DNA of 64,000 nucleotides, taken from assembly GCF_000315625.1 (NCBI RefSeq), contig NW_005434655.1, positions 532,151-596,150 of the forward strand, given 5' to 3'. Positions 36,837 through 47,399 of this stretch are shown here, in pieces (position 1 is the stretch's first letter; every line of letters begins with the position of its first letter). The DNA comes from Guillardia theta CCMP2712 (Eukaryota; Cryptophyceae; Pyrenomonadales; Geminigeraceae). The notes under the pieces were generated by a model. It saw only the letters and a program-made list of their open reading frames with translations, ran no database searches and was not told the origin of the DNA. The position numbers and the translations under genes are program-made.

Positions 36837-37372
36837 ATGGGGAAAGAAGACTCGGAGGTCTTGCAAAGCTCCAGGCTATTGAAGTCAGCCATCATGCATA
36901 GAACCTCCCTTGCCATGCTAGCGAGCGGCAGGACGCAGGCTGACAAGGTGGAGCGACGCATCGCTGCTCTGACTTTGAGCCACCCGTCGGCACACAACCC
37001 CGTGAGCCCGACCCTCCCACAGACTCGTCGGACGGGAGGGGCTGACAGGAGCATGGCAGGTATGCAGCGTTGCGTTTCGATCGAAGCTCGGCCTGGACGT
37101 GTATCACGGTAGAGGAGGTGAGCAGCCGTTGATGTCGCCCTCTGCCTGACGCTCATGGGGACCTGCAAGAGGCCGGAGACAACCAGCACACCGCAGAGGT
37201 GATGATGTCGTTTATTTCTCCTCTCTCGATCTCCTCTCCCTCTTCCTCTCTCCCTCTTTCCCTCCCTCCCTCACTCTCATCCTCTCTGTCTCCTACAGTA
37301 CAAGACCGCCGAGTGGACGCGGCCGAGCTCAGCCATGCACTTGTCCAGGCCTCAGGTGGATGACGCGGCGTG
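36837..37372 (+). CDS. Possible small gene opposite RWP-RK, left copy
   Basis: No family recognised. From an ATG at 36837 a frame reads MGKEDSEVLQSSRLLKSAIM and ERRIAALTLSHPSAHN, balanced in composition. It can be spliced to further short exons (around 37060-37120, 37170-37198 and 37301-37372) with GT-AG borders, ending at the TGA after CCTCAGGTGGATGACGCGG. Alternative frames through 37300-37461 give LSHALVQAS and then, past an in-frame TGA, GEQKQEARAAIEAAQLALG. It converges on the RWP-RK gene, whose stop is at 37509. The right copy has an 8-nt insertion after the second codon block that breaks this frame from its ATG. It may be a gene, a decayed gene or a chance frame. Confidence 0.3.
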
Positions 37373-37508
37373 ACGCTGCCCGAGGGCCTGACGGGTGAGC
37401 AGAAGCAGGAGGCTCGAGCAGCCATCGAAGCAGCGCAGCTCGCCCTAGGCCATCCCATCTGACCCCTTGTCTGAGCCCCAGCTGTCGGACCCTGCATGTT
37501 CTCCTCCT

Positions 37509-37949
37509 CTACTTGAAGCAGATACACACCGACGGGGAGCAATCGTCTCCTGTGCAGTTGAGATACCAGCTCAACCACCCTTGGTCGATGTCCGGCTGCT
37601 CGTCCGCCCGCATGCTGCTGCTGCCCACCAGCAGTCTGTGTCTGCTCTCCTGCTCTTCCGCGTCTGGGGCCGGGGAGCTTGTAGTCCCTTCCGCCTCTCC
37701 TCCCGCCCGGCCGGCCTTCTTGTACGGCCATCGCCTGACGCCGAGCCGTCGGCAGCTCGCCTTGAAGGTCGTGAGGCTGATGCCTACAGCCTTTGCTGCC
37801 TGCGGCTGCGGGAGATGAAACAACGACTCGAGCCGACGTCGGTCGAGATGCACGTCCGTAGCTCGATGCAAGGAGAAGCAGGTCCTGGGACGAGGGGCGA
37901 TGGTGACTGCAGGGAGGGGAAGCGCGAGAGGAAGAGGAGGAGCCGCCAT
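37509..37949 (-). CDS. RWP-RK domain protein, copy 1
   Basis: Putative DNA-binding protein of 146 aa. RWP-RK factors regulate nitrogen responses and gametogenesis in plants and algae. After a Pro/Ala-rich N-terminus the domain spans about residues 37-80: LESLFHLPQPQAAKAVGIS, LTTFKASCRRLGVRRWPYKK, with the diagnostic RWP at 73-75 and KK in place of RK. The frame is open upstream of the chosen ATG (to 38201), so a longer protein is possible. The C-terminal part is Ser/Glu-rich (DAEEQESRHRLL) and ends CICFK. It differs from copy 2 at only five residues (6, 10, 53, 82 and 104). The single-domain layout is typical of short RKD-type proteins. Confidence 0.72.
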   Translation of the reverse strand: MAAPPLPLALPLPAVTIAPRPRTCFSLHRATDVHLDRRRLESLFHLPQPQAAKAVGISLTTFKASCRRLGVRRWPYKKAGRAGGEAEGTTSSPAPDAEEQESRHRLLVGSSSMRADEQPDIDQGWLSWYLNCTGDDCSPSVCICFK

Positions 37950-38045
37950 GGCGACACGCAACTGTGTAGGGCAGGGCCTTCGGAGCTTGTGGTGAGGTGT
38001 AGCAGCTGGCGGCGAGGAAGGAGGAAGGGGAGGGGAGGAGGAGGG

Positions 38046-38909
38046 AGGAAGGACAGCGGGATCATGGGTTGCTATTAGGAGGCAGCCAGGGAGAGCAGCT
38101 GCGGATGGCGGGGACGATGTTGTGGAAGGAGGGACGACGGATAGAAATGTGGAGGGAGGGGAATCCTTTCCTCCGATTGGAGGAAAGTCCCTATACCCCA
38201 CCCCGTAGGGTATACTGGTCTAGGGGGACAAATAAGGGTGGTAGACGAGAACTCTCCTCAAGGCATGATAGGTTTTCATTCCCAAGGCTATATAAGTGGT
38301 TTATTATCCAGTGCTCACGGACCATCGCCACGACTCACGTGACCCCTCTAACTCGAGTAAAGCCACTGAAATCAGGTCTTTTGCCCTCATCATGGCATTG
38401 GAGCACGTCGCCCTAAAACACTTGTTACCAACAGCCTAGCCACATGGAGCCCACGTGTACGGAACAAGAGGAGTAGCAGTACCATTGTTGGAGTATCTGA
38501 TCATGATGGGAGGAGAGAGTCACCTGACTTACTTAAAGTTATTGTTATAGGAAAGTACGAGTGGTACCCACTTGAAGAACTTTCTATGAGCTGCTTTACT
38601 CGAAGGTATGTCAGCAGTCACTCCCCAATACCACCACGGTAAAGTACGGTATACCCGTGACCCCCAAGTTCAGGGCCTGCCCCGTGATTTATTAGACCCG
38701 GAGGAGAGTTTTCGTCTACCACCCCTGCTTCCCTCAGAAAAACTTCTCATCCTCCGGGGTGGGGTGCATTTGGTGTTCCCCCACTCGGGGAAGGGTTCCC
38801 CCGCTGTTCTCCCTTGATCAGTCGCTCCTCCTCCTCTAACAACATCGTCCCCGCCCTCGACACATCAACAAACCCTCTTGAAATTATCTCTGCCCCTAAT
38901 CTACCCTGC
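38046..38909. repeat. Spacer between the inverted arms
   Basis: About 860 bp of single-copy spacer holding CCCCACCCCGTAGGGTATAC, GGTACCC and ACCCCTGC words of the interspersed repeat type in both orientations. It lies upstream of both RWP-RK start codons, so it would be the shared promoter of the pair. No gene is supported. Confidence 0.5.
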
Positions 38910-39003
38910 GCCCTCCTCCCTTCACCTTCCTCCTTCCAAGCCGCCAGCTGCTACACCTCACCACAAGCTCCGAAGGCCCTGCCCTACACACTTGCGTATC
39001 GCC

Positions 39004-39444
39004 ATGGCGGCTCCTCCTCCTCCTCTCGCGCCTCCCCTCCCTGCAGTCACCATCGCCCCTCGTCCCAGGACCTGCTTCTCCTTGCATCGAGCTACGGACG
39101 TGCATCTCGACCGACGTCGGCTCGAGTCGTTGTTTCATCTCCCGCAGCCGCAGGCAGCACAGGCTGTAGGCATCAGCCTCACGACCTTCAAGGCGAGCTG
39201 CCGACGGCTCGGCGTCAGGCGATGGCCGTACAAGAAGGCCGGCCGGCCGGGAGGAGAGGCGGAAGGGACTACAAGCTCCCCGGCCCCAGACGCGGAGGAG
39301 CAGGAGAGCAGACAACGACTGCTGGTGGGCAGCAGCAGCATGCGGGCGGACGAGCAGCCGGACATCGACCAAGGGTGGTTGAGCTGGTATCTCAACTGCA
39401 CAGGAGACGATTGCTCCCCGTCGGTGTGTATCTGCTTCAAGTAG
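39004..39444 (+). CDS. RWP-RK domain protein, copy 2
   Basis: Second, divergently oriented copy of 146 aa. The domain reads LESLFHLPQPQAAQAVGIS then LTTFKASCRRLGVRRWPYKK. Five substitutions separate it from copy 1, three of them to Pro in the flanking low-complexity parts and one in the domain (Lys53 to Gln). Both frames are intact, so either both copies are used or the duplication is recent. The intergenic DNA between the two starts is about 1.05 kb. Confidence 0.72.
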   Translation: MAAPPPPLAPPLPAVTIAPRPRTCFSLHRATDVHLDRRRLESLFHLPQPQAAQAVGISLTTFKASCRRLGVRRWPYKKAGRPGGEAEGTTSSPAPDAEEQESRQRLLVGSSSMRADEQPDIDQGWLSWYLNCTGDDCSPSVCICFK

Positions 39445-39856
39445 AGGAGGAGAACATGCAGGGTCCGACAGCCAGGGCTCAGACAAGGGGTCAGATGGGA
39501 TGGCCTAGGGCGAGCTGCGCTGCTTCGATGGCTGCTCGAGCCTCCTGCTTCTGCTCACCCGTCAGGCCCTCGGGCAGCGTCACGCCGCGTCATCCACCTG
39601 AGGCCTGGACAAGTGCATGGCTGAGCTCGGCCGCGTCCACTCGGCGGTCTTGTACTGTAGGAGACAGAGAGCATGAGAGTGAGGGAGAGAAGGAGGGAGG
39701 GAGGGAGGGAGGGAGGGAGAGAGGAAGAGGGAGAGGAGATCGAGAGAGGAGAAATAAACGACATCATCACCTCTGCGGTGTGCTGGTTGTCTCCGGCCTC
39801 TTGCAGGTCCCCATGAGCGTCAGGCAGAGGGCGACATCAACGGCTGCTCACCTCCT

Positions 39857-40145
39857 CTACCGTGATACACGTCCAGGCCGAGCTTCGATCGAAACGCAAC
39901 GCTGCATACCTGCCATGCTCCTGTCAGCCCCTCCCGTCCGACGAGTCAGTGGGAGGGTCGGGCTCACGGGGTTGTGTGCCGACGGGTGGCTCAAAGTCAG
40001 AGCAGCGATGCGTCGCTCCACCTTGTCAGCCTGCGTCCTGCCGCTCGCTAGCATGGCAAGGGAGGTTCTATGCATGATGGCTGACTTCAATAGCCTGGAG
40101 CTTTGCAAGGGTCAGCAACCTCGGAGTCTTCCTTCCCCATCGCCC
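39857..40145 (-). pseudogene. Right copy of the opposing open stretch, frame broken
   Basis: Same sequence as 36837-37112 on the other strand (LLKSAIMHRTSLAML, RRIAALTLSHPSAHN), but the equivalent ATG is followed by an 8-nt insertion, so the frame no longer connects to it. Whether the left version is itself a gene is unproven. Confidence 0.3.
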
Positions 40146-42410
40146 TACCCTGTCAACTTTGTTCTTTCCTTCACTCTCAGCCGGCAGATCGTGTCCAGCG
40201 CATGAGCCTCGATGGTCCCGATGGCGGAGTAGCGATCCAATCGAGAGGTCAGCGTGCTTGAGAGCTTGTCTGGGGCAGGCTCAGCAGGCGAGCTGGGGGC
40301 TTGCAGGAGAGGGTCTGAAAGCTCCGAAGCCGTGTCTTGAAGGAGGTCTGAGGTGACGGGACGAGAGGTGGAGTTGTCTTTCTCCATGCAGAAGGTGCTG
40401 GCCTTGATGGCTTGTTGCATGTCTTGCTCAAGGGAGTCGTAGGAAAGAAGAAACTCATCCCCCTCTGCCGTCTTGTCGCTCAGCAGGCTGAGAGAGTTGG
40501 GGGGCATTCGAGCAGTCAGTAAGACCACGACTTGCGAGAACCACCACGACCCGTCTCTCGCCACCAAGAAGTCAATCACGTATTTCTTGGGGAGAAGCTT
40601 AGGGTATTTCTGCTTGCTGTTTCCTTCCTTGTCTCTGCGAAAGGGAAATACGTGTAGAGCAAAGTCTATCAAGTCTCGAAACTTCGCCTTCTGTTCGCTC
40701 CATGCTGAAGTCTGTACTCGATGAACAGTGGTGGCTCTTCCACTCGCTCGCGTCCCCTTGAGATTGGAACTCTCGCAAAAGAAGCCGTTCAAGGGGGAGC
40801 TGGGCTTTGCTACCTCGTTTGTGTTTCGTATGATAAAGTGAGGGTTTTCATGCTCTTTCCCGCACTCGAGAACGAAGCGATTGATACCGGCGTGCGACCC
40901 TTGCGGTCGGATGTACATCTGCCATAGCGTGAAACCAGACCCCGAGCTGTCAAGAAGAGAAGTGCGGAGGGCCTCATCGTTTAGCAGCGGGCGAACATCA
41001 CAGCCATTGCTGGCACTGGTGGATCGGCGAACCACATACAAGGGTTCATTCTCCTGCGACGTTATCACCGTCAGGAGCAGACAGACAGCACATGCATGAT
41101 GGCACGACCTTCAAGCGGTAGGGCTTCCTGACAGAGAGCTCTGCTATTCTCTTTCTCCGACGCCTGCTCAGCCATTCTGCTGCTGACTTCTTGTTGACGC
41201 TCGTGCGACAAACGAACCCATCCGAGTCCGTGTAGAACCCCCACAAGCGAATCCCTCCGACGTTGGACATGAGGATGGAGTCGGGGATGGGAAGCTGCAG
41301 ACGAGGTTCTAGCCGATACCCTCCATCTGATCCCTGCCTGTTATTATCGACGTTACAGATGGTAAAACACTTCCAGAATGCTGTTCCAGGCATCGGGCCC
41401 AACTTCTCTTGGTCTTCGGTGAAACGACCTTCACTGAAAACGATTGACTTCATCTCATTGCTCTTCTGATTCTCGTGTGAGTGACAGACCGCTTCATTGA
41501 GTTTCGCATATGCCGACAACTTCTTCTTCTTCTTTGCGGTGAAGGCTGTAAGAGAAGCTATGGTAGTGTCGAGTTGAGGACTAGGAGCAAATACGAGAGT
41601 CAAAAGAAGAGATAGCAAGCAGGTGATGACTTACGTTTGCTCATCGACGACTTTCTCAACGACTCTCTTTGAGTGATGGTCCTTCATGTCGATCTGAATA
41701 TCACCAATGAAATCTTCACTCGCCTTGGTGACTGTAGAGCTCAACATCGGCCGCTCCCACCGCTTGGCCTTGGATTCATCGAGCGCAGAATCAAACGGTA
41801 GCATGGAGCCGTTTGTCATCACCATCCCCCCATCCTTTCTCTTGGTGGTCACATGCCGCGGGCTCTCCCTCTCTTCAGTTCCAAACCAGAGGCCCTGCTG
41901 CACCCAAGCACTGGGTCCACTCGTCTTGTACGTAGTGGCTTCCTTGGAGAGCTCGAGAGCTTTCTTGGCATCCCATTCTTTGATCTTTTCTTTCTCGACG
42001 TAGGGGATGGGAGGGTAGTTCTGATCCTTGACAATCATCTGAATCGCTCGCTCGAGCACGCGGAGTTGTTTATCGTCGTCATTACCCAAAGCTTCGGTCA
42101 GCTGTGCTTGCAGGCGTGCTAGATGCTGTTTGTCCATCCCCAAGATCTGAAGTTGATTGAGCAACTTTCCAAGCTTCATGTTCTCCATGGAAGCTAATCT
42201 TGCCACGAGATTCCTGTCGTTCCCGTCCTCTTTGAACCTTGCTTCCCCAGATGCCGACTGGCCTCTCGGAGAGGTGGCAAGCGGACCTCGAGCACCTTCC
42301 TCAGCAGCCGCTGCCAGAAGTTTCGGAGGCAGTTGATTGCTGGACTGTTTGGACTGTTTGGAAGCCCCAAAGCCATCGGAGAGGTCAAGCTGTTTGGCGC
42401 TCTTAGACAT
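40145..42410 (-). CDS. Unknown protein, about 718 aa
   Basis: No family recognised. Three exons join in frame, 42410-41635, 41580-41109 and 41053-40145, with introns of 54 and 55 nt. The N-terminal third is Ser/Lys-rich with a helical segment (MENMKLGKLLNQLQILGMDK, LEEALGNDDD-like acidic stretch, VEKEKIKEWDAKKALELSKE). The middle contains FWKCFTICNVDNNRQGSDGG and IRLWGFYTDSDGFVCR, and the C-terminal part contains FTLWQMYIRPQGSHAGINRF, KYVIDFLVARDGSWWFSQVV and then a Ser/Pro-rich tail. No signal peptide or membrane helix. The last codons and stop lie in the first bases of the inverted-repeat arm, so the natural C-terminus may have been replaced. The protein looks soluble and possibly structural. 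Confidence 0.65.
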
Positions 42411-42761
42411 GGCCGAGCAAAGGTACTGTTGCAGCTGAGAGCTTGGGAGGAGGTCGAGCTAGTGGGCAACTTGACCGCTCAAGACCCTTCGCACGTGTCC
42501 ATCCTCATCACAGCACACAATCAAGCGCCAGTCGCCGCCTCCATCAGCCTCAAGCAGCGACGCTTGCCGTATGTTTGCTGCTGCATTCAGTTGGGCCGCA
42601 AGCCTGGAGGGGTGGGTCCATGCAGGGAGTTTGACGGGTGGGACATCTTCGGGCCTACAACGGATTGGTACCTCCGGTCTACCAACATCCGCTCAATTAG
42701 ACCCGATCGGCCGGGCCGCCGGGTAACCGGCCGGGCCACCGGAGACAAACGTAGTGATGCG

Positions 42762-44678
42762 ATGGCACCGAGGAGGTCCGTGAGACTATTTCGGATGGCG
42801 ATGGCGGAGGAAGACGGGAAGATGGCGCTGGAGGAGATGCGGAGGAGGAGCTTCACAGCATGGTAAGAGAAGGAGAGAAGTGATAGAAAAACAAGTGCTG
42901 AGACCAAGTGAGGGAAAAAGATCCCATGAGGAAGAGAAACGCATGATGGGAGATTGAGCTTGTATTAGTTTCTGTGATGGGATATCAGATCATGTTAAGT
43001 TAGTTTGACCTCGTTGAGACTTGTGTTTAACAAGATACCTCGGGTCAGTGACGAAACGAGACTGTAGGTGGTATCTTCTAGCAACTGCTTCTTCATGCTG
43101 TGGTATCGTACTGGGCATGATTTACGTGGATCTCGATCAAGTTCAACGTTCTAAAACGCGTATTTGGCTTTTTCTTGGTTCGATCTTTTTCAGTTTTACA
43201 CAAATTGAACGATCATACCTGAACATGAATCCTTTTAATCAGGAAAGGACCTCTTGCAAATCCTCATCATCACAATGTCTGTGGTATCAATCTTTGCGCT
43301 GTTTGTCTACTACGAAGGCGAAGTGCGCAAAAAGAAGCTCAGGTAGTTGGCATCAAGTTATCATGTTGTTTTCCTGAGCGAGGATGGTCAGAGGGATGCA
43401 CATCTCGAAGGATCTTGGATACTTCTCCAGGCTCTCTCGAGCAGGTAGAGCGGACGAGATGCATGCTGCCCATGTCTGATCCTTAGGATCAGGTCTCAGC
43501 AGTGCTTTCTACACAGAAATTTTCATACAGCTCATCATGCCATGGCCGATTCTGAACTCGGAGTTTCATATCTGGTCTCCGACATCTCAAAAGTATTTGA
43601 GGTATGGACTGCAAGCTCATCTGTGCGCTGTGTACAAGAAACAACGGTTCATGAGCATTGTAGGTACAACCTGAATGACTTCATGGTCCTTGCGATGTTT
43701 GTGCGAATGTATATGATCGCATTTTGTTGGTTTTTGGACCATACTTTCATGTCCCCAACATGTCTTTTGCTGAGTAAAATCAGCAACGTGAAGGTCAGGC
43801 ACAGCTCCACTTGATGTTCAAAACTGACAAAGAGCTTCAGATGAGCTTTGTGAATGTGCTCAAGTATCTTCTCTGCTATGACTTGATGTTCCTCGTATAC
43901 CTCTGGGTCGCTAGCATCATCTTTTTCTCTTTTTCTCTCTACATCCTGGATCGGAGTGATCAGAGCTTCGGAGCGCCGTCCTCGTTCTCACAGCATTTCA
44001 GCTTCGCTGTCCTTCAAATGACTCTTACAAGAACTGAGGCCTTACAGCTACAAACTGACATGGCTAGAGTCTTCTCCTACCTGATATCTGCTGTTGGTCT
44101 TGCCCTCCTTGTCTTGACAGTCAATGCTTTCCGAATCCTCCTCAAGCTGCAGCCCAATGACGCTCAGTTCCTCGAGTCGTTCGAGCTCGATCGTGCTGGG
44201 CAGCGGCTGAGAAAGTCTGCTACCCTTTTCATTGAAAGTTTCTACATGCGATCATCGCTCTACAAGTCTAACGGTCGAGTCATCACGAAAACGATCTCGA
44301 CGGCTCCGGAGAGGAAAGTGACCTATCGGGTATCATCAACTTTGCCCACCTCTCCTGCTGCGCTGTTGACCCTGTGGTGACTTGCAGGACTTGTCCTGGG
44401 CGCAGGGTGAGGCACCAGCTGGGAATATTTTTGATGACAGCAACTTGATGAGGAGGATGCAGGAGTTCAGGTCCTGTAGAGACGAGGTACCGAGGCCCTT
44501 GGTGTATGTGCGGGAAGCTGAACCCTGTTGGCAGGTGGACCGGCGGAAGGATCAGATGAGGAAGAAAAGGATGATGGTAGCCTCGGCGTTGCTGTCGCGC
44601 TCAGAGAAACTTGGGGAGCATGTGGACACACTCCGACGGCGCATCACGAGATTGAGCAGGTCTCGTCATCATGGCTGA
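42762..44678 (+). CDS. SK-like potassium-channel-family protein without GYG filter
   Basis: The layout matches small-conductance Ca2+-activated K+ channels: S1 (WYLLATASSCCGIVLGMIY), S2 (LLQILIITMSVVSIFALFVY followed by EGEVRKKKLR), S3 start EIFIQLIMPWPILNSEFHIW, then YNLNDFMVLAMFVRMYMIAF, S5 (CYDLMFLVYLWVASIIFFSF), pore loop and S6 (FSYLISAVGLALLVLTVNAF). The C-terminal basic coiled coil (SEKLGEHVDTLRRRITRL) corresponds to the SK tail. The pore loop reads FAVLQMTLTRTEALQLQ where SK channels have the TIGYGD filter, so it probably does not conduct K+ in the usual way. Start and first intron are uncertain (proposed first exon 42762-42862). Internal exon ends include 43358, 44332 and the acceptor before GTGGACCGG at 44536. 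Divergent from the unknown gene at 42410. Confidence 0.6.
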
Positions 44679-45287
44679 AGAGTCTCTTACAAGTCGAGTC
44701 AAGGAAGGTCTAGCACACTTGCACAAGTCAAGGGACAGTGCGCTGGAAAAGAATATGTATTCTATGGATGTGGATTATTTTTCTAGCAGCACGTCAGCTG
44801 CTGATTATTGTCTTTCGGTCTTCATTTCTTGGGCAAAACTTTCCTCCTCGGAGGAACCGGCACCGCATCCGGAGCGTTGGCTTCAGGGTTGTCTATCGCA
44901 AGGTTTTAGCCGTTCAGCAAGGCAGGGGCTGGAACAGCTGACCTTGATCGTCGGGCTTGTTTGAGCTCTCCGATCTATCGCTGATCTCGGAGGCCACATC
45001 GGACGAGGGAGCTTTCTTGACCTCCTACCAATAGCATGAGCTCCTGCCCCGTCGACGAATCGATCGACCTTGGGAGTATCTTTCCGATCCTCGTCCGGCT
45101 TCTCATTCTTCTCCATCTTCTACATGATCGTAAGCAGTGCCAACTCGATTGAAGCACCGACCTTGGAAGGAGCAGGAGGCGCGGTTTGTGTTGTGTCCTA
45201 CCAAGATCTCTCAGTCTCAGATCGCTCTGGCATGTACCTGGCCCGGCCCGGACCTCATCGGCAGCTGGAAGTTCAAAGGTGAGGTCT
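44679..45287. other. Convergent 3' spacer
   Basis: Lies between the stops of the SK-like gene and the MORN gene. An open minus-strand frame (to 44975) overlaps the MORN 3' end in another register and looks like a shadow. Nothing else is seen. Confidence 0.35.
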
Positions 45288-46729
45288 TCAAGGTACTTGG
45301 GGTCTGGGTCCTGCGGAATCCCATTCGTTAAGGAGAAGCAATCGTTGCTGAAAAAGTACATCGGATGGCTCAAGCTGAACGGCCTCCTTCGGCCAACCAT
45401 CGGACCATCGCCCCTGCCAGAGGATCAGTGATCAACCTCAGAGGGAGAGGTAGAGGCTAGCCTGTACTCTGCTTCCGTCAGCAAAGCAATAGAGCCCCAT
45501 GCCTTGACAGGTTCATGGCGTCAGGGACCATACGATAACTTTCCTTTCCTCACCTTCTGGCGTCCCTCCTGTCATATCGCCGAAGTATTGGTCGCCGTTG
45601 GGATACTTCCTGATACATCTGGAATGAAAGTTTTTGGCATCACTCTCCCCCCGAGGCAGAAAGGAGATTAGACGAACCTTCCCGTCCCATCCGACTTTCC
45701 GCTCTTAAACTCTCCTTTCAATTTGTTCCCGTTGGCTGCAATAAACAATCCTGACGCAGGTTTCAGACATAGGCAGTGACTTCAATAGTTCTCACCCTCG
45801 CCAGAGGCCACGCCATCGGAGAAGTTTCCTTGAGTTTGACATCATCCCCAATCAAAACTCTTCTTATCTCCACCTGTGTGCGCGGCCCCGTTCTTGTATG
45901 TACACTTTCCCTGTCATCAGGCTTTAGATCGACTGCATCGTTTGAATCCAGAATGACTCACAAGTCCATGTGGCTTCCCATCCATCCACTCGCCCTCATA
46001 CACGTCCCCACTGTACCAACGTCAGTTTAGCCCTGCCAGCAACAGACAGACTTTGCGGTCTTCATCCGGCCCTTTCCATGTCGACGCCCCTTCAACACAA
46101 ACAAGAGATTTCAAAATAACAAAATCGAAGCAGGTTGCAGAGTTTACAGCTCGAAACTCTCCCTCATATTCGAGTTGATCTGCTATGACCTCCTTTCCTT
46201 CTCGCAAGAAATCACGAAAGCCTATCAAAACAAACTTGACAAACCTTGTCCATCAGGTTCTCCCCTCATGAATTCACCCTCATATGAAATATCTCCTTCA
46301 CGCACACAGTCAGGATTCAGCGGTTCAACATAGGCCAATCACACCGAAGGCAACTCTCAGAACAAACTTCCCTTTGCCTTCAGGCTCCTGCCGAGAAGAT
46401 CGTCAGGACAGTCCCCTGACGTAAGGACAAGACAACCCCTTTGAAGAAACTTCCAGTGTAGGAACTGTCCTTCGTGTAAAGGGAACCTGCGACGACATGA
46501 CCTCCTCCCTTACGAAACCTTACAGGGGCACCTTTCCCATGAAACTGGCCGGACCGCCATTCTCCCTCATAGCGCCTCCCATCCTCCCACTCACACTTGC
46601 CACTCCCCTGTCACACCGCGTCAACGACAGGCTGCAAAGCGACCCTCTTCGTACATGCGGGACTTCTTTCTTCGTCTCTCCGACATACTCGCCGCCATCC
46701 GCGAGCCGCACGCTTGTCTCTGACGACAT
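45288..46729 (-). CDS. MORN-repeat protein
   Basis: MORN repeats (about 23 residues, Tyr-x-Gly-x-Trp/Phe) form elongated membrane- or cytoskeleton-associated beta sheets. Starting at 46729 (MSSETSVRLADGGEYVGETK), successive short exons on the minus strand give repeats such as GKCEWEDGRRYEGEWRSGQF, SLYTKDSSYTGSFFKG, GDISYEGEFMRGEPDGQG, DQLEYEGEFRA, SGDVYEGEWMDGKPHGL, ANGNKLKGEFKSGKSDGTG, KYPNGDQYFGDMTGGTPEG and GLYCFADGSRGRWSDGWPKE. The protein ends shortly after, WDSAGPRPQVP and a stop at 45288. At least eight repeats, one per exon or so, with introns near 45-100 nt. Several exon borders are approximate. No kinase or other domain is attached in this window. Confidence 0.75.
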
Positions 46730-47399
46730 GAGAGAGGTTGAGGGACCTGAGCAACTCAGTCAATCTTCCTACCACAAACTACTCCCACGTAATTGCCGGG
46801 CCTTGCGATCCTCCTCCCTCCCTCTCTTCTTCCTTATCTTCCTCCTCCCCACCTTCCTCACCCTAGTCCCTCTTATCCCTTCTTCTCTTCTCTCTTTCCC
46901 AAGTTTCATACCATGTGCTGCCCCCTCCCTCCCTCCCTCCACCCCCTCCCCCGTGTCTCGCTCGCCCTCGCTCGTCTCTCCAGCCTCATTCCCGCCAAAC
47001 TTCAAAAAACGGATCACTTCACCAGCAGCCCCGCTCTCTCAGGTAGAAGGTAAGGGGCACCCTCTTATATCATATTAGCATAATACTTAAATATCTCCTG
47101 TAGTGTATGGGGGGTAATATGACGCTCAGAAGGGGGAGCGGGTAGGTAGCTGGCAAGGGGAGTTAGCGCCCAGTAGAATCCGAACCCCGGGGACATGCGG
47201 CGAAGAGCGTTCGCCATGCTGATAGAGAGGGGGGGCAGAGAGAAGGAGACAGCAGGCGGGAGAGTGATGGAGATGCAGAAGTAGGTTAGAGGGAGCAACG
47301 GAGAGGAGGAGATGTACTTTCTGGGAACACAAGGCAGTGAGCAATAAAAGGGCGGGAAGGCTGTGCTGTTTGTGTTGAGCTTTGTAGTCCGAGTTCGAC
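46730..47399. promoter_or_regulatory. Divergent promoter region, MORN / PHD-CXC genes
   Basis: 670 bp between divergent start codons with a strong CT-rich tract at 46800-46980 (CCTCCCTCCCTCC near 46925). The tract makes both strands look open (Ser/Pro or Arg/Glu), which I discount. No gene is supported. Confidence 0.4.

Larger units (their letters stand above)
36820..38045 (+). repeat. Left arm of inverted duplication
   Basis: Reads as the reverse complement of about 38910-40160 with few substitutions and small indels. The outer boundary is marked by GTTGACAGGGTAGGGCGATGG and the inner by GGCGGCGAGGAAGGAGGAAG. Contains an RWP-RK gene on the minus strand and an opposing open stretch on the plus strand. 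Confidence 0.9.
38910..40160 (-). repeat. Right arm of inverted duplication
   Basis: Reverse complement of the left arm (36820-38045). Differences seen include an 8-nt insertion (GCTGACCC region near 40110), substitutions in the RWP-RK gene, and length changes in the purine/pyrimidine run (GGGAGGGAGG at about 39690-39720). The outer end falls inside the last codons of the neighbouring minus-strand gene. Confidence 0.9.

Noticed and set aside
37373-37461. In-frame TGA followed by open frame (possible selenocysteine)
   Set aside because: The frame itself is unproven, no downstream stem-loop was identified, and an intron or a true stop explains it more simply.
38814-40205. 463-residue open frame across the right palindrome arm
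   Set aside because: It overlaps the RWP-RK frame in another register, reads Arg/Gly/Ser low complexity, and owes its length to base composition. The RWP-RK frame has the recognisable domain.
44975-45400. 141-residue minus-strand frame starting MVGRRRPF
   Set aside because: Another register of the last MORN exon; the MORN frame (RWSDGWPKE) continues the repeat across the intron, and this one is Arg/Ser-rich after 40 residues.
46497-47078. 193-residue plus-strand frame opposite MORN exons and promoter
   Set aside because: Antisense to MORN coding sequence in its first part and CT-tract low complexity in the rest.
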